Of a stretch of 64,000 nucleotides of DNA, positions 34,931 to 47,180 are shown piece by piece. Numbering within the stretch: position 1 is the stretch's first letter; every line of letters begins with the position of its first letter. A program made the position numbers and the translations under genes. The stretch comes from Apodemus sylvaticus (taxonomy: Eukaryota; Chordata; Mammalia; Rodentia; Muridae): NCBI RefSeq assembly GCF_947179515.1, contig NC_067478.1:25970266-26034265 (forward strand), in the 5' to 3' direction. Under the pieces are notes generated by a model. That model was not told the origin of the DNA, ran no database searches, and worked only from the letters and a program-made list of their open reading frames with translations.

Positions 34931-36420
34931 CTATGATTATTGCCTTGAGGTAGCTTTTTTGGATCAAGATTAATCTTCCAACCAATAGGGAAAGTAAAGA
35001 CTCAAAGGAGAAGGGCTGAAAGTCAGAGGGAAGAATGTAATCAGTCCACGGCTCTCCACACCAGCCATGCACTTGCACAGCTCCACACCATGTGAATGGA
35101 CTTGCTTCATAAAAGGATTTTGTGGGAAGTGACTGCCTATCATGGAGGAGCTATGGTCTACCCACTTGCCTTGCTGTCCCTGGCTTTCAGGTAGGAGAGA
35201 TCCTCAGTGTGTGCTGGGAATGCTCGTGGCTAAGGACTGTTCTGGATTCTACTGCACCTACCAATCTTGCTTCTTCCCAAGCCTTGTGAACATGACCTTC
35301 AGCTGGAGATAGGAAATCCCCCTGCACCATTCTTTCTGGGCGGGATTCCTTCTAAAGGTATTCTTCCCAAGTCTCCCCGCAACCCAGAATACCCTGCTCA
35401 GCTCTAATAAGAACCAAGGGAACTTCTTGCATCCTGAGAAACCCTAGGTGTCCTAGGGTGACCTTTCCCTAGGCCATGACATGTTTGCACTCTGCAGCAG
35501 AATGATCAAAAATTCTTTGTGGTCTGCATGGGCCACATTCTTTCTGGCCATCGTGCCCTACATGTGTTGTGCTGTCTACTTGGACCTCTTCTGTTCCTGG
35601 ACTCATGGACTTCTACATGTCTAGCTAATCACTGGGCTTCTCAGGTGCCACAGACACCTGGGTTTACTTCCTTCTGCATCCATCATCCCGTGTTTAATAA
35701 GGCTGCCTGTACAACTGAGCAGTCCCCTCTGCCAGCTGTTTTAAAATGATCTGGCTTGATACCTAATTATTACTGTTCTTATGATTCTTGGTGGCAGTAT
35801 GAAGGAATACTGAGAGAGAATTTTAGGTAAGAGCTCAATGAACCTGGGGAGGTGCCCTGGATATTGTCTACCTTTTAAAATGCATCATGTCAGTCTTCCC
35901 TAAGTATGTGTGCACCTCCTCCTCCGCGAAGCTGCCTTCTGTTTCTACTCTGTTGATCTCAGCTAGCAAAAGAAAAAGATCACGCTATGATGTTGGGGGT
36001 TCCTGTCCTACAGGCAGCCATGCCCATCATTGTGAGATGCTATACTCACGTGCACATTGTTTCTAGAAACTGATCTGATACAATTATGAAGAAGATGGGT
36101 GCATAATGCGGGTTTTAAGTCTAAAGCCAAATCAGCACACTCCTCTCCAATCTTCTCATGAAGCAGCTGGGGATCACTTAATCTATTACCTGGTTCCATG
36201 TGAGCAGACCTCAGGAAAACAAATAATAAATATCTGTAATTGCTGGGCTGAGCCTCTCTGGCTGAGCTGGCAGGGCTGCAGATTGCATAGGTCAGCGTTT
36301 CACCTTCCCTTGCCCACCCTAGCTGAACATCACTGTGTGATGAGCTCTGAGCTCACCATTCACTCTGCATCTTCCCCCTTCTTCTTAGCATATACTATGC
36401 CACTCACGTTGATAAACAGA
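34931..36420. other. Unassigned DNA
   Basis: No gene or repeat recognised. The 155-residue open frame at 36106-36573 begins here and ends inside a MIR; it resembles no protein I know. Confidence 0.4.
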
Positions 36421-36510
36421 GGTTCTTATCCTAACTCTACTGTGTGCAAACATTTTCTCCTCTCTGAACCTATTTCCTTGTCTCTATGCAAAGTTCTTAA
36501 CATGTTTTTG
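36421..36510 (+). repeat. MIR-like fragment
   Basis: TCCTAACTCTACTGTGTGC, then CTCCTCTCTGAACCTATTTC, matches the MIR core with deletions. Confidence 0.45.
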
Positions 36511-36969
36511 TACCAGGATAATCTGCAGAAGTCTGACAAAGTCTATGAAATCCTTCTGAGTAATGCTTTTTAATAGTTAAAATATAATACTTTGTATTCT
36601 AAAGGAAACTATATTGGATTATAAAAGTATTAAAAATTGCAATTTTGTGATATACATGTACTTGTTTATCAGTACATCACATAACAAAATCTATTTATCT
36701 AAATTCTGAAGTGATGATAGATATAAATGATATTTTGAGGTGCCTGAGGCAATTCTAAGAGGTGCACAAACACGTATGTGATTTCTGTTAGTCTCGAAGA
36801 CCTGAGTGCAGTTAGCATGGCTGTCATCTGTGGTCCTTATATATAATAAAGCTGAGTGTCCCAACTAAAATTGGGACCCTCCTGAAATCTGCTGAAGAAT
36901 GCTGTGGGAGATGGGGTCCCTGCTCTTGTCTCTCCTGGCACACTGGCACTTCTGCAGGAGGCAGCCCCC

Positions 36970-36985
36970 CACACACACACACACC
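36970..36985. repeat. Short (CA)8 run
   Basis: Eight AC units preceded by a C6 run. Confidence 0.9.
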
Positions 36986-37259
36986 AGATGATCCAGGATG
37001 GTGGACCCCACTACTTAGAACCTCTCAGTCATTGATAGGCAAATATAATCATCCTTGATCTTAGAGAACAGGGAGCATAAATGAAGGGTGGGAGTTAGAT
37101 CGTTGCAGTGTTGAGTGTGTAAACAGTGGTTAAGAACCCCAAGAGAACTCGTGGGTCTCTTGGTATTTGAATAACTTCCTTATTTAGACAAGTAATGTCT
37201 AAATTTTCACTATACATGCTAATATAATCCTATCTCCTGTTTTTAAGAGAGTCCACCTG

Positions 37260-37360
37260 TATCATGAACTCTGACCTGGGAAGTTTCATCTTTCTGTGCC
37301 TCAGTTTCTGTTCCTGGGGGGACCGTATAATTTCTTCAACATCCGACAAGATAGTATGAC
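37260..37360 (+). repeat. MIR-like fragment
   Basis: CTGACCTGGGAAGTTTCATC, then TGTGCCTCAGTTTCTGTTC, is a recognisable MIR core. Confidence 0.6.
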
Positions 37361-39189
37361 AAGATGATGGAGTGTTGGTCACCGGTAGACTAGTGTGACC
37401 AGTTGATTTCCCTCTTTCTACTCTTGGCGATGATATTTAGGTGCAGTCTTCACACCCAAGCTTTATTGTATGGAACCCTGCAGAGCCTAAAGATCTGGAC
37501 CTGGTCTCCAGGGTGTGACAGTGACCTCTGGCCTATTGTGTCATGTGTGGGAATGAGTGTGAACCAAGAGCATGGCATTCTGGGTTAGAGCATCTCAGCC
37601 CGACAGAAGGACAGCCTGGCTGTTCTGTTCCACTCCTGGCCTCTACTGCTAAAACCCTTCCAAACAATAAGAAGCCACCAGCAGCTGGGAAGTGCCCTTT
37701 GCTGCAGAACGATTCTGTGTGATGTGTTTGCTTGTAGGAAAGTTTTGATTATTCCATTATTTCTGACTTGTTGCTAATTGTTTCTGAAGTTTCAGGCTGG
37801 CCCTTCAGCTTCACTAGGTTTCAAATTCTTTCTTAGCAGTGGTGTAGACTGTATTCCACACTTTTGGAAGATCCTGGCTTAACACTAAATACATGCTAGA
37901 TAAAACCTAATAACTTGGAAAAATAAAGCTTCTGCAAATGAGTTTTGGATACAAATGAAAATTAAAGTCAGAAGTACAAGCTATTAATAGAGCAGAGTTA
38001 TATAGCAGAACATATGGAATGTAACCAAAGGTGTGTGAGAAACAAATCCATAATCTTAAGTGCCTCATAAGCAGTAAAAAAAAAATTAAAACACATAAAG
38101 CAGTCAACAGAAGTTAGAAAAAAAAGAAATTTGAGTAAAGTAGAAACAAATGAAAGGTATAGTAATAATTAATGCATTAGGAAATATCTGAATTTAGATG
38201 TGAATATAAGGCTCTCTTTTGAACAAAAAACCCTATGAGATGGACATCTACATATTTGATATGCCATGAAAATAAGGATGAAAACACAAGATTAAAATGG
38301 AGAAGGTAGGGATCAGATATGAGATAGATGAAATAAACTTTTCAGAAAGAAACTTTTGCTGGATTAGGTTGAGATACTGGATAGTCACTGAAAATCTGGA
38401 GGTATGTGAAATTCTTGGGGAATACATTTTTAGATTTTACTCAGTTATACTTGATGGACTTTAAAAAATCAGAAAGAAATTAATTTCATAGAAGGAATGA
38501 AACAAAGTTGGGGTTTTACTAGAATAAGGGACTCAATGAGAGAAGACAGCCTATAGAGAAAGTCCCAGGGCACAGGGAAGTCAGAGTAAAGTTAGCTAGT
38601 ACCATGGCAGGGGCTCAGGCCAGTGCACCCCAGGACACTGAGTTTGAAGACAATGCCATGAGTTTTCTTGCTTGAAGTAAACTATTCATTTTTTTATTAC
38701 CCATGAAAAGAGCCAGTCTCTTCCTGTCTCAGCATCACCATGCTTGTAACTGTCCAAGATAAATGGCTGGGAGGGTTTGTAGACTGGTGCAATGTTTTTA
38801 ATAGTAGCCTGAGGGCAAAAACTGTTCTCCACTTGGCTAGAAAGTTTATTCCTATAAAGCTATTATGTTGGAAACTTCAAAATGCCGGAGAATGTTTTTA
38901 TACTGCAAAGGGAGCTGGGGATAGGGAGAAATGGTGAAAGACAGCATTTGCTTTGCTTTGTTTAACAGATGATGTTGCTAGTCCACACCTGACCCCATAG
39001 GTAATACAATGGAGAACTTTAGACCTCCACTGGCTACTTTTTCCCATCCATCTGAATCCATAGCGCTATGTGGTCTCCTCAACGATCGTGGAGAGATGAA
39101 GGCACAAATGGTTCTCTGGTTCTTGCAGTTGTCTACCCATGTCGAATCTGTGGTTCACAGAATACTCATCTTTACACATAGATAAGCAG
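37361..39189. other. Unassigned DNA, A-rich in the middle
   Basis: Roughly 37900-38560 is A-rich on the plus strand and could hide an old sense-oriented LINE fragment. No specific match could be made. Confidence 0.4.
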
Positions 39190-39310
39190 ATATCCCCCCG
39201 GCATCAGAATGAGGAAATGAAGGTTTGCACAATTGAATAATTTGTCAGTGGCCTTTCAGCTAAAAAGCTGTGCTATAAGATTTATACTTTTATCCTAAGA
39301 TTCTTGTCTT
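39190..39310 (-). repeat. MIR SINE fragment
   Basis: GAGGAAATGAAGGTTTGCAC, then TTTGTCAGTGGCCTTTCAGC, match the inverted MIR core (gaggaaactgaggct ... ggtcacacagc). Confidence 0.55.
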
Positions 39311-39409
39311 TCAACTTTTTTGTTATAGACAGGCAGATGTGAAAACAAAAGTATTTTGGAAGAGTCCCATCCTGTCTTCACAGTGCCAGTGGAGTCCCTA
39401 GTGGCAACA

Positions 39410-39484
39410 TGTGTGTGTGTGTGTGTTGTGTGTGTATGGGTGTATGGGTGTGTGTGTGTCTGTGTGTCTGTGTGTCTGTGTGTA
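39410..39484. repeat. (TG)n microsatellite, imperfect
   Basis: TG units are interrupted by TTG, TATGGG and CTG variants. Confidence 0.95.
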
Positions 39485-39616
39485 TGCACAGCACCACATG
39501 TGAGCTATAGATGTGATCCTCCATAGCTTCTACAATAGCATCCTCCTCAATCTCACTCTGACACCCAAAATTCTTCTGTAGGTTGCTAAAACCTTTACTA
39601 CCATAAAGAAAGAAGA

Positions 39617-39822
39617 GGCCAGTGGCTAGAGAGATGGCGCAGAGATTAAGAGTACTGACTGCTCTTTTCCAGAGGTCCTGAGTTCAACTCCCAGCAACCA
39701 CATAGTGGCTCACAACCATCTGTAATAGGATCTGATGCCCTCTTCTGGTATGTTTGAAGACAACGATGTTGTATCCATATACATAAAATAAATAAATAAC
39801 TTTAATAAAAGAACGAAAGAAA
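39617..39822 (+). mobile_element. B2 SINE
   Basis: The B2 body is nearly complete: GGCTAGAGAGATGGCGCAGA with its tRNA-derived A-box region, GTTCAACTCCCAGCAACCAC with the B-box, GCTCACAACCATCTGTAAT, then an AATAAATAAATAA signal-rich tail near 39788. B2 is a murid SINE mobilised by LINE-1 machinery and transcribed by pol III. Purine-rich AAAGAAAG sequence on both sides obscures the target duplication. Divergence from remembered B2 is modest, making it one of the younger elements here. Confidence 0.93.
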
Positions 39823-40625
39823 AAAGGGATCCCAGAAGCAAATGACCTTGTAAAAGAAACCAGGAAGCTTTGTGTCAGCTTCTCAGTGTGACAGATTCCT
39901 GGGCTGTGTTCCTCAAGACAAAGTCTAGAAAGGAAGAGGATTAGGATGAAGCCAACCTTTGTATGCAGAGAGGTTTCTGTTGGAGAGGAAGAGACACAAG
40001 TAGGAGGGGCTGGTGTCCTTTAGGACATGGGCCATTGGACAGCTTTGGTACCTTGGGGCCTGTATTAAGGCTCCTAACAGAGCAAACATAATGCCTTTTA
40101 GACCATCCGTGAGCACAGTTCCTTCCAGATCTTCTAATGCTTCAGCTGGCTGAGGTGGATTTCATCAATCCTGAGGGAGATGAGGTTTGACCTCAGCATC
40201 TCTCAGTCTTTGTGACTTTAGAGGGGATAATACACAAGGAAGGAGTCTAACTCCCTCAGAGATGCCACTGGCCCCAGCTTCTCTTTGCCACGATGTAAGC
40301 CATTCTGATGAGATATGTGCTAAGCTCTACAGAGCAGCACATGGTCAGGACTGAATAGCTTTTGGTTCCTTATCTCCCTTTAGAAATAATAGTTATTGCT
40401 AGACTTTTCTGAGCTATAACCTTCTTACTTAGTTACTCCATTCTAATGAGGGGACAGCATATACTCTTCTCTGCTCCCAACAATTCCCAGACAGGTTCTT
40501 TCACCTCTGCAGGTTCCTGTTGCTGGGGCTGTGTCAGATCAGTGGAAGGAGTGCTCCCACTGAGCACTTATCTGTGCTCAGTGTGCTCTATGAGTGATCT
40601 CATTCACTTTGGAAGAAAGTCTAGG

Positions 40626-40755
40626 AGCATGTTGGGCATAATGGCGCACACCTTTAATCCCAGCACTCAAGACACAGAGGCAGGCTGATCTCTGAGTTTG
40701 AGGCCAGCCTTGTCTACAGAATGAGTACCAGACCGTCTAGAACTGTATAGTAAGA
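40626..40755 (+). mobile_element. B1 SINE
   Basis: TGGGCATAATGGCGCACACC, TTTAATCCCAGCACTCAAG and TTTGAGGCCAGCCTTGTCTA are the hallmarks of the 7SL-derived B1 body. The 3' part is diverged and the A-tail is eroded. Confidence 0.92.
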
Positions 40756-40889
40756 TGAAGAAGATGGCAGTGTTGGAATAGTGTCAAGTGTTTTCATTTG
40801 AGAGAAAAAGTGGCTTTAGAAAAAAAGCTGATGGGTTTGCCAGAGGTTTGCCAGAGCACACATGGTACAGAGGCGATGTTGGGATATAA

Positions 40890-40890
<1 letters not shown>

Positions 40891-40922
<32 letters not shown>
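40891..40922. repeat. (TG)16 microsatellite
   Basis: Sixteen uninterrupted TG units. Confidence 0.97.
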
Positions 40923-40923
<1 letters not shown>

Positions 40924-41513
40924 TACTTAAGAACTAGATGGCAGATGCTGCCTCCCCTCCCTCTGACCATAAAAGCTCCCCTGTGAGTGGTTATTTGAGG
41001 AAGGGCTGTTTCAGAGAAAAACATGACAATTTCCATTATTTTGATGCCACATCTTTGCCTCACTGCCTTCTATTAATGCAGGTGTTGAGAGAGCATGTCT
41101 CCTCACTGCATTACTGCCCTGCTGAAAATGATTAAATCATAGCAGTGTGCATTTAGGTACTGTTTCTTTGGTTGGCATGGAGTGCTACTATTTTGGCAGG
41201 AGTTGCATTGGCACAGTCTTCATAGTATTTGTATGAAATTCTGTTGATTCTATTCTGGTTCTGCACTGGCTGTACGAACATATCTCTGTTATTCTAGGAC
41301 CCACAAGCCAAGAGCAACGGCAAACATGTTAATCCAGATAGCCCTTGGGGTTTGCTTCAAAGACACTGGTGTAGACTGGAACCAAATTCAATTCTGATGG
41401 AGGCAGAATTTGTCCTGGGTATCTTCCAGCCTTCCTGGGGCATATTGTAGCCAGCTAAAGGATGACCTGACATTTGTGAGAAAGGACCTGTAACCATTGT
41501 GCATGCTCATTCC

Positions 41514-41697
41514 CCCCCCCTCTCTCTCTCTCTGTGTGTGTGTGTCTATTTGCCTCTCTGTCTCTGGTGTGTATGTGTGTGTGTGTACCTCTCTCTGCCT
41601 TCTTTTCTATGTCTGTCTTCGTTTCTCTGTGTGTCTGTCTCTGTTTCTCTGGTTCTGTTTCTCTCTCTGTGTGTATGTGTTGTTGTATGTGTGTAAT
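41514..41697. repeat. TC/TG-rich microsatellite block
   Basis: Alternating CT and TG blocks extend for about 180 bases. Three overlapping cysteine/serine-rich open frames on the plus strand and one on the minus are artefacts. Confidence 0.93.
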
Positions 41698-41804
41698 GAG
41701 TGTGGAGTTAGTGCACATAGACCGAAGAGTAGTATCTCAACCACTCTATTTTAGTCTTTGAGCTGGAACCTCTCACTAAAATTGGAGCTGATTCATATGA
41801 CTAT

Positions 41805-42042
41805 ATTAGGTGGCTGATGAGCTCTACGGATCCACCTGTCTCTACATCCCCAACATTAGGGTTACAGATACCCACAGACACTCGACAAGTGGATTTGAAG
41901 GACTTCCACTCCTGCATGAGTTTTAGATGTTTAAGCAGATGGGGTGGGGAAAAATGGCACATATGGCTCTTACAAAGGTGCCATAGATCCAAATTCAGGT
42001 CCTTTTGCTTACACAGAAGGCACTTTGATTGAGTCAGCCTAG
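41805..42042 (-). mobile_element. B4 SINE (ID plus B1 composite), worn
   Basis: Reading left to right: ACGGATCCACCTGTCTCTAC and ATTAGGGTTACAGATACC (antisense B1 part), then AATTCAGGTCCTTTTGCTTA and GGCACTTTGATTGAGTCAGC (antisense ID part). The order is that of an inverted B4. Confidence 0.65.
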
Positions 42043-42049
42043 CCTAGCC

Positions 42050-42230
42050 TTTGGCTACTGCTTTTGAATTTGAGGTCTGCCACTTACAAACTTCAATAAC
42101 CTAACAATCGACTCTATCTCTTTGGGCTTTGGACTCTATCTGTAAGTAGAACCGAGAAGCTAATCAGAGTCATTGCAAAGATTCTTTGATTTTTGAAGGT
42201 CTCTGGCCTAGAGAAAAGCATACAGAAGAA
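42050..42230 (+). repeat. MIR SINE
   Basis: GAGGTCTGCCACTTACAAAC, then CTCTTTGGGCTTTGGACTC, ATCTGTAAGTAGAACCGAG and AGAGTCATTGCAAAGATTC, follow the MIR body. Confidence 0.6.
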
Positions 42231-42555
42231 TGTCTGAAGACTCCCATTTATGTGGCACACGCTGAGCCCATATTCTTGTCTTATTCCTTCCATCTAGATT
42301 GACTCAGAGAAACCATGAGACATTGGGTTCGAAATTGCAGTAATATGTTTTTCTCCTCATCTCTAATTCTCACTGAGATGAATTGACACTCTGATTCTTG
42401 AATGTGTATTAGCCAGGGTCTTGAATTTGGAAGTAGATTTATGGATATCTGGTGTTTAATTTCTAATGTGGTGTCCAGGGCTGACCAACTCTTCATGCGA
42501 TGATTATCAGGTATGAAGTCAAATATTACCATGCTCTATCAATAAGACGTCTCGG

Positions 42556-42888
42556 TGTTGTGACAAATATCCACCATAAACAACTGAATAAAGGATTTAT
42601 TTTGACTTAAAATTTTAGTCCACAGACTGTCTCTGTTGTTCCTGAGCCAGGGTCAATCAGAAAGATCATTGTGGAAGAAAACATATGCTTGAGAAAATCA
42701 GCTTGTTTTGTGATAGACAGGGGAAAGAGGGAAAGGAAGAATAGGGCCTGGGTCAAAATGTTACCGCCAAGACTTTCCTCTAGTGACTTATACCTTCCAG
42801 CTAGGTCCTGTGTCCTAATTATTCCAGAACCTCCCAGTAGTTCCACCAATGGTAGAGACTCAAACTTCAATCCACAATTGTTTCTACA
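42556..42888 (-). mobile_element. MaLR-type solo LTR, diverged
   Basis: On the minus strand it starts TGTAGAAACAATTGTGG, shows a GGTGGAACTACTGGGAGG segment, CTGTGGACTAAAATTTTAAG, an AATAAA signal, and ends near a TTGTCACAACA. This is the order of MLT1/ORR1-like LTRs. No target duplication was identified. Confidence 0.55.
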
Positions 42889-43704
42889 GAATGCTTTTTT
42901 ATACAATTATAACATATAATCCACTTTGGGGAATTTATAAACTTTGTTTTGAAGTGCACCAGAGGATTCTTGTATAAAAATTATTCAAGGCTAGGGAAGA
43001 CATTAGCCTCATCTCTCCAGGAAGTTCTATCGTGCCGCCTGGTCCAGGTTTTTATTTTTACTACTTCAAGTGCATGACTTACCCACTCTGTGCTCTTTAA
43101 TTATAACAGAACATCTCCCATATGGTCTTGGGAGGAAGTTTCTTCTCCCATTTAGGGGTTTGATAACTTCCTTTATGTTTCTCTTTTTTAAAATCCATAT
43201 CTTGCAAATAGAAAAACCAAGGGCCTGAAAAGGCTGAATGAGAGGGTCGTCTTCTTTCAGAAGAAAACCTCAAGTTTAAATTGGGTCCAAGATCCAGCTA
43301 TGGATCTCAGAATGATCCCAAATTCACTCTCATTTTGAACTTGATGCCATCGTCTTCTGTTCACTTACAACAAACCAATCTGGTACATTGCCGGATGGCT
43401 TGGGACATACGGATGGACCAAGTCGCCCACTTTATCTTAACCACATTGAGGGTCCTGGGTACAGAATGGCATCACAATACCAGTTGAATGGCAAGTCCAA
43501 AATAGCCTTCTCCCAAATTAGACTTCTCAGATGTAACCTCACAGGAATAAGTCCCTGCTCGTTCGTAGGGCAGGATGCAACCTCCATGGGCCTTGTAAGA
43601 ACAGACATCTTGCCAGTGGCAGTAGGTTGTACATTAAGTAAATTGTGGCCATGAGCATCCCATTTCTGAATGACAGGAACCATGTCCTGGGTAGCTTTAT
43701 GCAC

Positions 43705-43880
43705 CTGCTATCATTTCTTTCAGTCTCACAGCCCTATAAGAAGATATTCCTATTGCCTGCTTGCTATAAGAAAGCTGAGGCCAGAGAAATTCAAATCTTG
43801 CCTCACAGTACAACTTTAGCAAGGTAGGACTCAAATGTGTATTTGAACCCCAAAATGTGTTCTTTTACTTTGTCTCATGC
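43705..43880 (-). repeat. MIR SINE
   Basis: TCTCACAGCCCTATAAGAAG, AAAGCTGAGGCCAGAGAAAT, AGGACTCAAATGTGTATTTG and GAACCCC track the inverted MIR through its core. Confidence 0.65.
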
Positions 43881-44127
43881 TCTTCATTTTCATGATGATA
43901 GGACTACACAACCAATACCAGTGCAGGAAAGTCCTGGCAAGGGTCGTGGTCAGTCTTACCACACCTCAAGTAAGCTGGCAGAGCAAGGTTCTGTGGGGGG
44001 AAAGATGAGAAGACACCTAGGCTAGAAAAGTCAGGTGACCTAGGCTTTCAAAGACATCTCAGGCCTCAGTCAGCAATGCTCACATGTTACGCAGTGGCAA
44101 GTCCTCCTTATACCTATACAATTGTTC

Positions 44128-44204
<77 letters not shown>
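44128..44204. repeat. (AG)n microsatellite
   Basis: AG units extend for about 77 bases with one GG interruption near 44139. Arginine/glutamate open frames here are artefacts. Confidence 0.97.
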
Positions 44205-44207
<3 letters not shown>

Positions 44208-46555
44208 AGCCTCACTCTCCCTAATCCTGTACTTAGTTTTTCCTTACTACCTACACACTGGTTTAGTTCAAAGCCAAAAAGCCTCTACCTTTACCCACCA
44301 TAGTCCACGAGCTCATATTTGAAGAAGGTGAATAGATAGTGACCTTGAACTTCTGAGAAAACATCTAGACTTTCTTCCCAAAGGCATACAAACCTTTACA
44401 AATGTGGCATTGCAAGTCCAGGGGGCACACAGATCACAGGACCTCCGCATCCACTCCCAAAAAGGCTGTAGACTTTGCCATAAGCCATGTGTGAAACCAG
44501 TGTATTGAACAGTAATTTCTGGGAGGCCGGAACAAAAGTCAAAGGAAACAAACTCAGAAACAGGTAAGATACTTCACACTAAATTCAACAAGAAATGTGT
44601 TGGAGACTTTAGAAGAGAAATTCAAAATCTCATTGAGAAACAAATACAGTTGCCAGTAAGCAGAAAGAACACATTCTTAGATAGTAGGGTTCAACATGTA
44701 ACAATAGTAGCTCTCACAGGATTCCCCATTAAAATCTAAGAAATGGCAAACGTTCATCCCAAATAGTGTTTCTTTGGATGAAAGTTTTCCAAAACTCAGG
44801 CCAGGATTCATCAGACTCAAAGCTCAGCAGTCTGGGTATCGCCTATATTGTCAATAACGTTTATCAGTATGCAGACTCATTTGGTTACTGACTATCCGGA
44901 GCTGACTTTCTGTGAATAGCGACCATGAATACATTTAACAAAAGTCTAAAATATTTTCTTCAGCCCCTTGAGTCATACTTTGCAGACCTCTGATCCAGAA
45001 AATTAAACCCTTGAGAATATCTGTGAAAACAAGACAAAGGATGGATACAAACCATCCTTACTAAGTTGCAAAGCTCTTTGTAAGCACACAGAACCTAAAT
45101 AGGCTTTGTATTGGTGCAGAGCTAGAAGAGAGCAGTTCAGTGTAATAGAAGAATGAAGAAACAGGCCAAAGTCTGTGAAAATTCACCTCTAATACATGTT
45201 AAACTTTACACTTCAAATCAGAAGGAAAGGATTACGGAAGCAATTAGGTGAATGTTTGGAAAGAGGAGGAAAGTCTTGACACATTCATCATGTTTCCTAT
45301 AAAAAGAAGTTCTAGAAGAGTATCAGGTACAATAATGAATGAAATCATAAAAAGAAACAAAGAGGATGGGTGGGTCTTACCCATAGAAGCATTTTAAAAC
45401 ATCTCTAGGAAATTTACATAAAAATAGCCAAGAATGACATCACTAGTGGTGATGATGGTTATGGTGGTGATGATGGTGAAGAAGAAAGTAAAAGAACATG
45501 AGAACGTTCCTCCATAGGTAGATGACATGCAAATTATCACAAGAAATAAATGAGAAAATGGTACCCGTCCAGTAGGAGATCAGCATGCAGTCAGGCCATT
45601 CACAGTAAAGGCATGCCAATGTGTTCATTCTACTCTCCCTTATATCAATATAAATTAAACACTATGATTTATTTTTATATATCAGTCAGATTAGCATATT
45701 GGCAAGAAGTGTCAAGGGTGTATGGGAATAGTTTAGAAAGTATATGTTTCTAAACTATGCCTAGTTTAGAAAGTATAATTCCAGCCTTGTTGGGCAGTAA
45801 TTGGACAGAATCTCTGAACATTGTAGATTTGTCTCCAGTTTGACCCTGCACTGCCAAGTTTAGAGTTTCACCCTACAGGCCTCAGTCTGGGAAAGATTCT
45901 AGAAGTTAATTGCAGTGTTTGCATTAGTGAACTAATGGGCAACAGTTTATATGCTACAAGTGACATCTCATTTTGAGTTTTGGTCATGCCTGAGGGATGT
46001 ATAGATTCTCTCTTTTAAAGGAAGGCCGTTCTCAGGAATAGTTACTGTTGGGTTTAATTGGTCATAGCCTGATGATTCTTCATTATGTTAAACTATTAAG
46101 CTAAGTGTGAGCATCAGAAGGTATGATGGTTAGGATTTAGTAAAAAGGAAAAATATTAACTATATGCAAAAACTAATACAAATAAAACTCAAATTAGCCA
46201 TATTAAATTCATGCAATGTGTGGCATATTCTGTAGAAAGTAAAGTGTAGAGGTGTTAGTAGTTGGCTTGTATAGATGCAGACTCAATTTCATATAAAAAT
46301 CTATCATTTTACTTCAATAATGCAAATGAAAGGAAGGACTATATTTAGAAATGGGATTTAAAAATTATATTAATATATTTATACTTTGCTTGTTAGCCTA
46401 AGATACTAAGATCTATGATGAATCAAAATCTTCAAAAACCAGTTTTAATGAGCTGTCACTGATAATTCTCTGAAGCCACCAGTTTATTTGAAGATAAGTT
46501 TGGCATTGTGGCTTATTGAAAAGGGAGTTAAATAGTATTTAATCTAATTACCCCT
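44205..46555. other. Unassigned DNA
   Basis: GTATTGGTGCAGAGCTAGAA near 45108 hints at a worn sense LINE-1 ORF2 piece (45105-45290), not firm. A short GGTGAT/GATGGT repeat lies at 45444-45483. A MER5-like hAT trace at about 44850-44995 could not be settled. Confidence 0.4.
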
Positions 46556-46973
46556 GGAATGGAGAAGACTAACGTTCTTCCTGGAATATTTACTGCTGCG
46601 GTTGTTGCTAATGATCCGAAGTATATTGTCACCAAGGCCCGGGCTGCTGGCAAGGGGGTTCAGATTCCATTTCTATCTTACTCTACCCGGAGGACTCAAT
46701 TTCTCTTTTTACTTTGCTCTTTCCAAATTACACCGAAACTCTTGGCTCCTCAGACTGTCATGATTTCTTTGATCTTGGTTTGCAGTTCCTCTTGGGTGTA
46801 CACAAAAGTGTATGTAGCTCTAGGTTAGAAGACAGCACTCTCGAAACCCCCTGCCTCTTCTCTATTTTTAACTCCTTTGGTCCTGAGTTCCTCAATGTTA
46901 CCAAGCAGAACCAAGTCTTAGCAACCAGAATGCACTGTAGTATGGTGAATATTTAAAGTTACAGAGAAAGAAT

Positions 46974-47009
<36 letters not shown>
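46556..47009 (+). pseudogene. Probable processed retrocopy with A33 tail
   Basis: A block with GC-richer start ends in 33 uninterrupted A residues (46977-47009) that no SINE body precedes. TGGAATGGAGAAG at its left edge resembles TGGAAGGAGAGG just past the tail, a possible imperfect target duplication. A plus-strand frame of 89 residues opens at 46559, with ANDPKYIVTKARAAGKG at about residues 18-34. I do not recognise the source gene; the frame then loses protein-like character. LINE-1-driven copying of an mRNA or noncoding transcript is the simplest reading. The pure tail suggests a fairly recent insertion. A single-copy sequence next to an expanded A-run is the alternative. Confidence 0.5.
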
Positions 47010-47012
<3 letters not shown>

Positions 47013-47104
47013 AAGGAGAGGCAGGAATTACCTCCATTCTACAAACACATTCACAACCCTAATGTATTTCTTGAGTCAGGTGCGATGCTTGTTGTGCATC
47101 CTAA

Positions 47105-47180
47105 GTTTTGGATCCAGACCTACAATGTAGGCTCTAATCTGGGCTCAGTCATGTATTCTCCAGATGACTGTTGGAGGCTT
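47105..47180 (+). repeat. Possible MIR fragment
   Basis: TTTTGGATCCAGACCTACAA, then TCTGGGCTCAGTCATGTATT, loosely match the MIR 5' part. Confidence 0.35.

Noticed and set aside
36106..36573. 155-residue plus-strand open frame
   Set aside because: It ends inside a MIR-like fragment, matches no protein family I know, and is within chance length for a 64-kb window.
44850..44995. Possible MER5-type hAT copy
   Set aside because: The match to the terminal region (ATACTTTGCAGACCTCTGATC) is suggestive, but the body could not be followed. A Dfam search would settle it.
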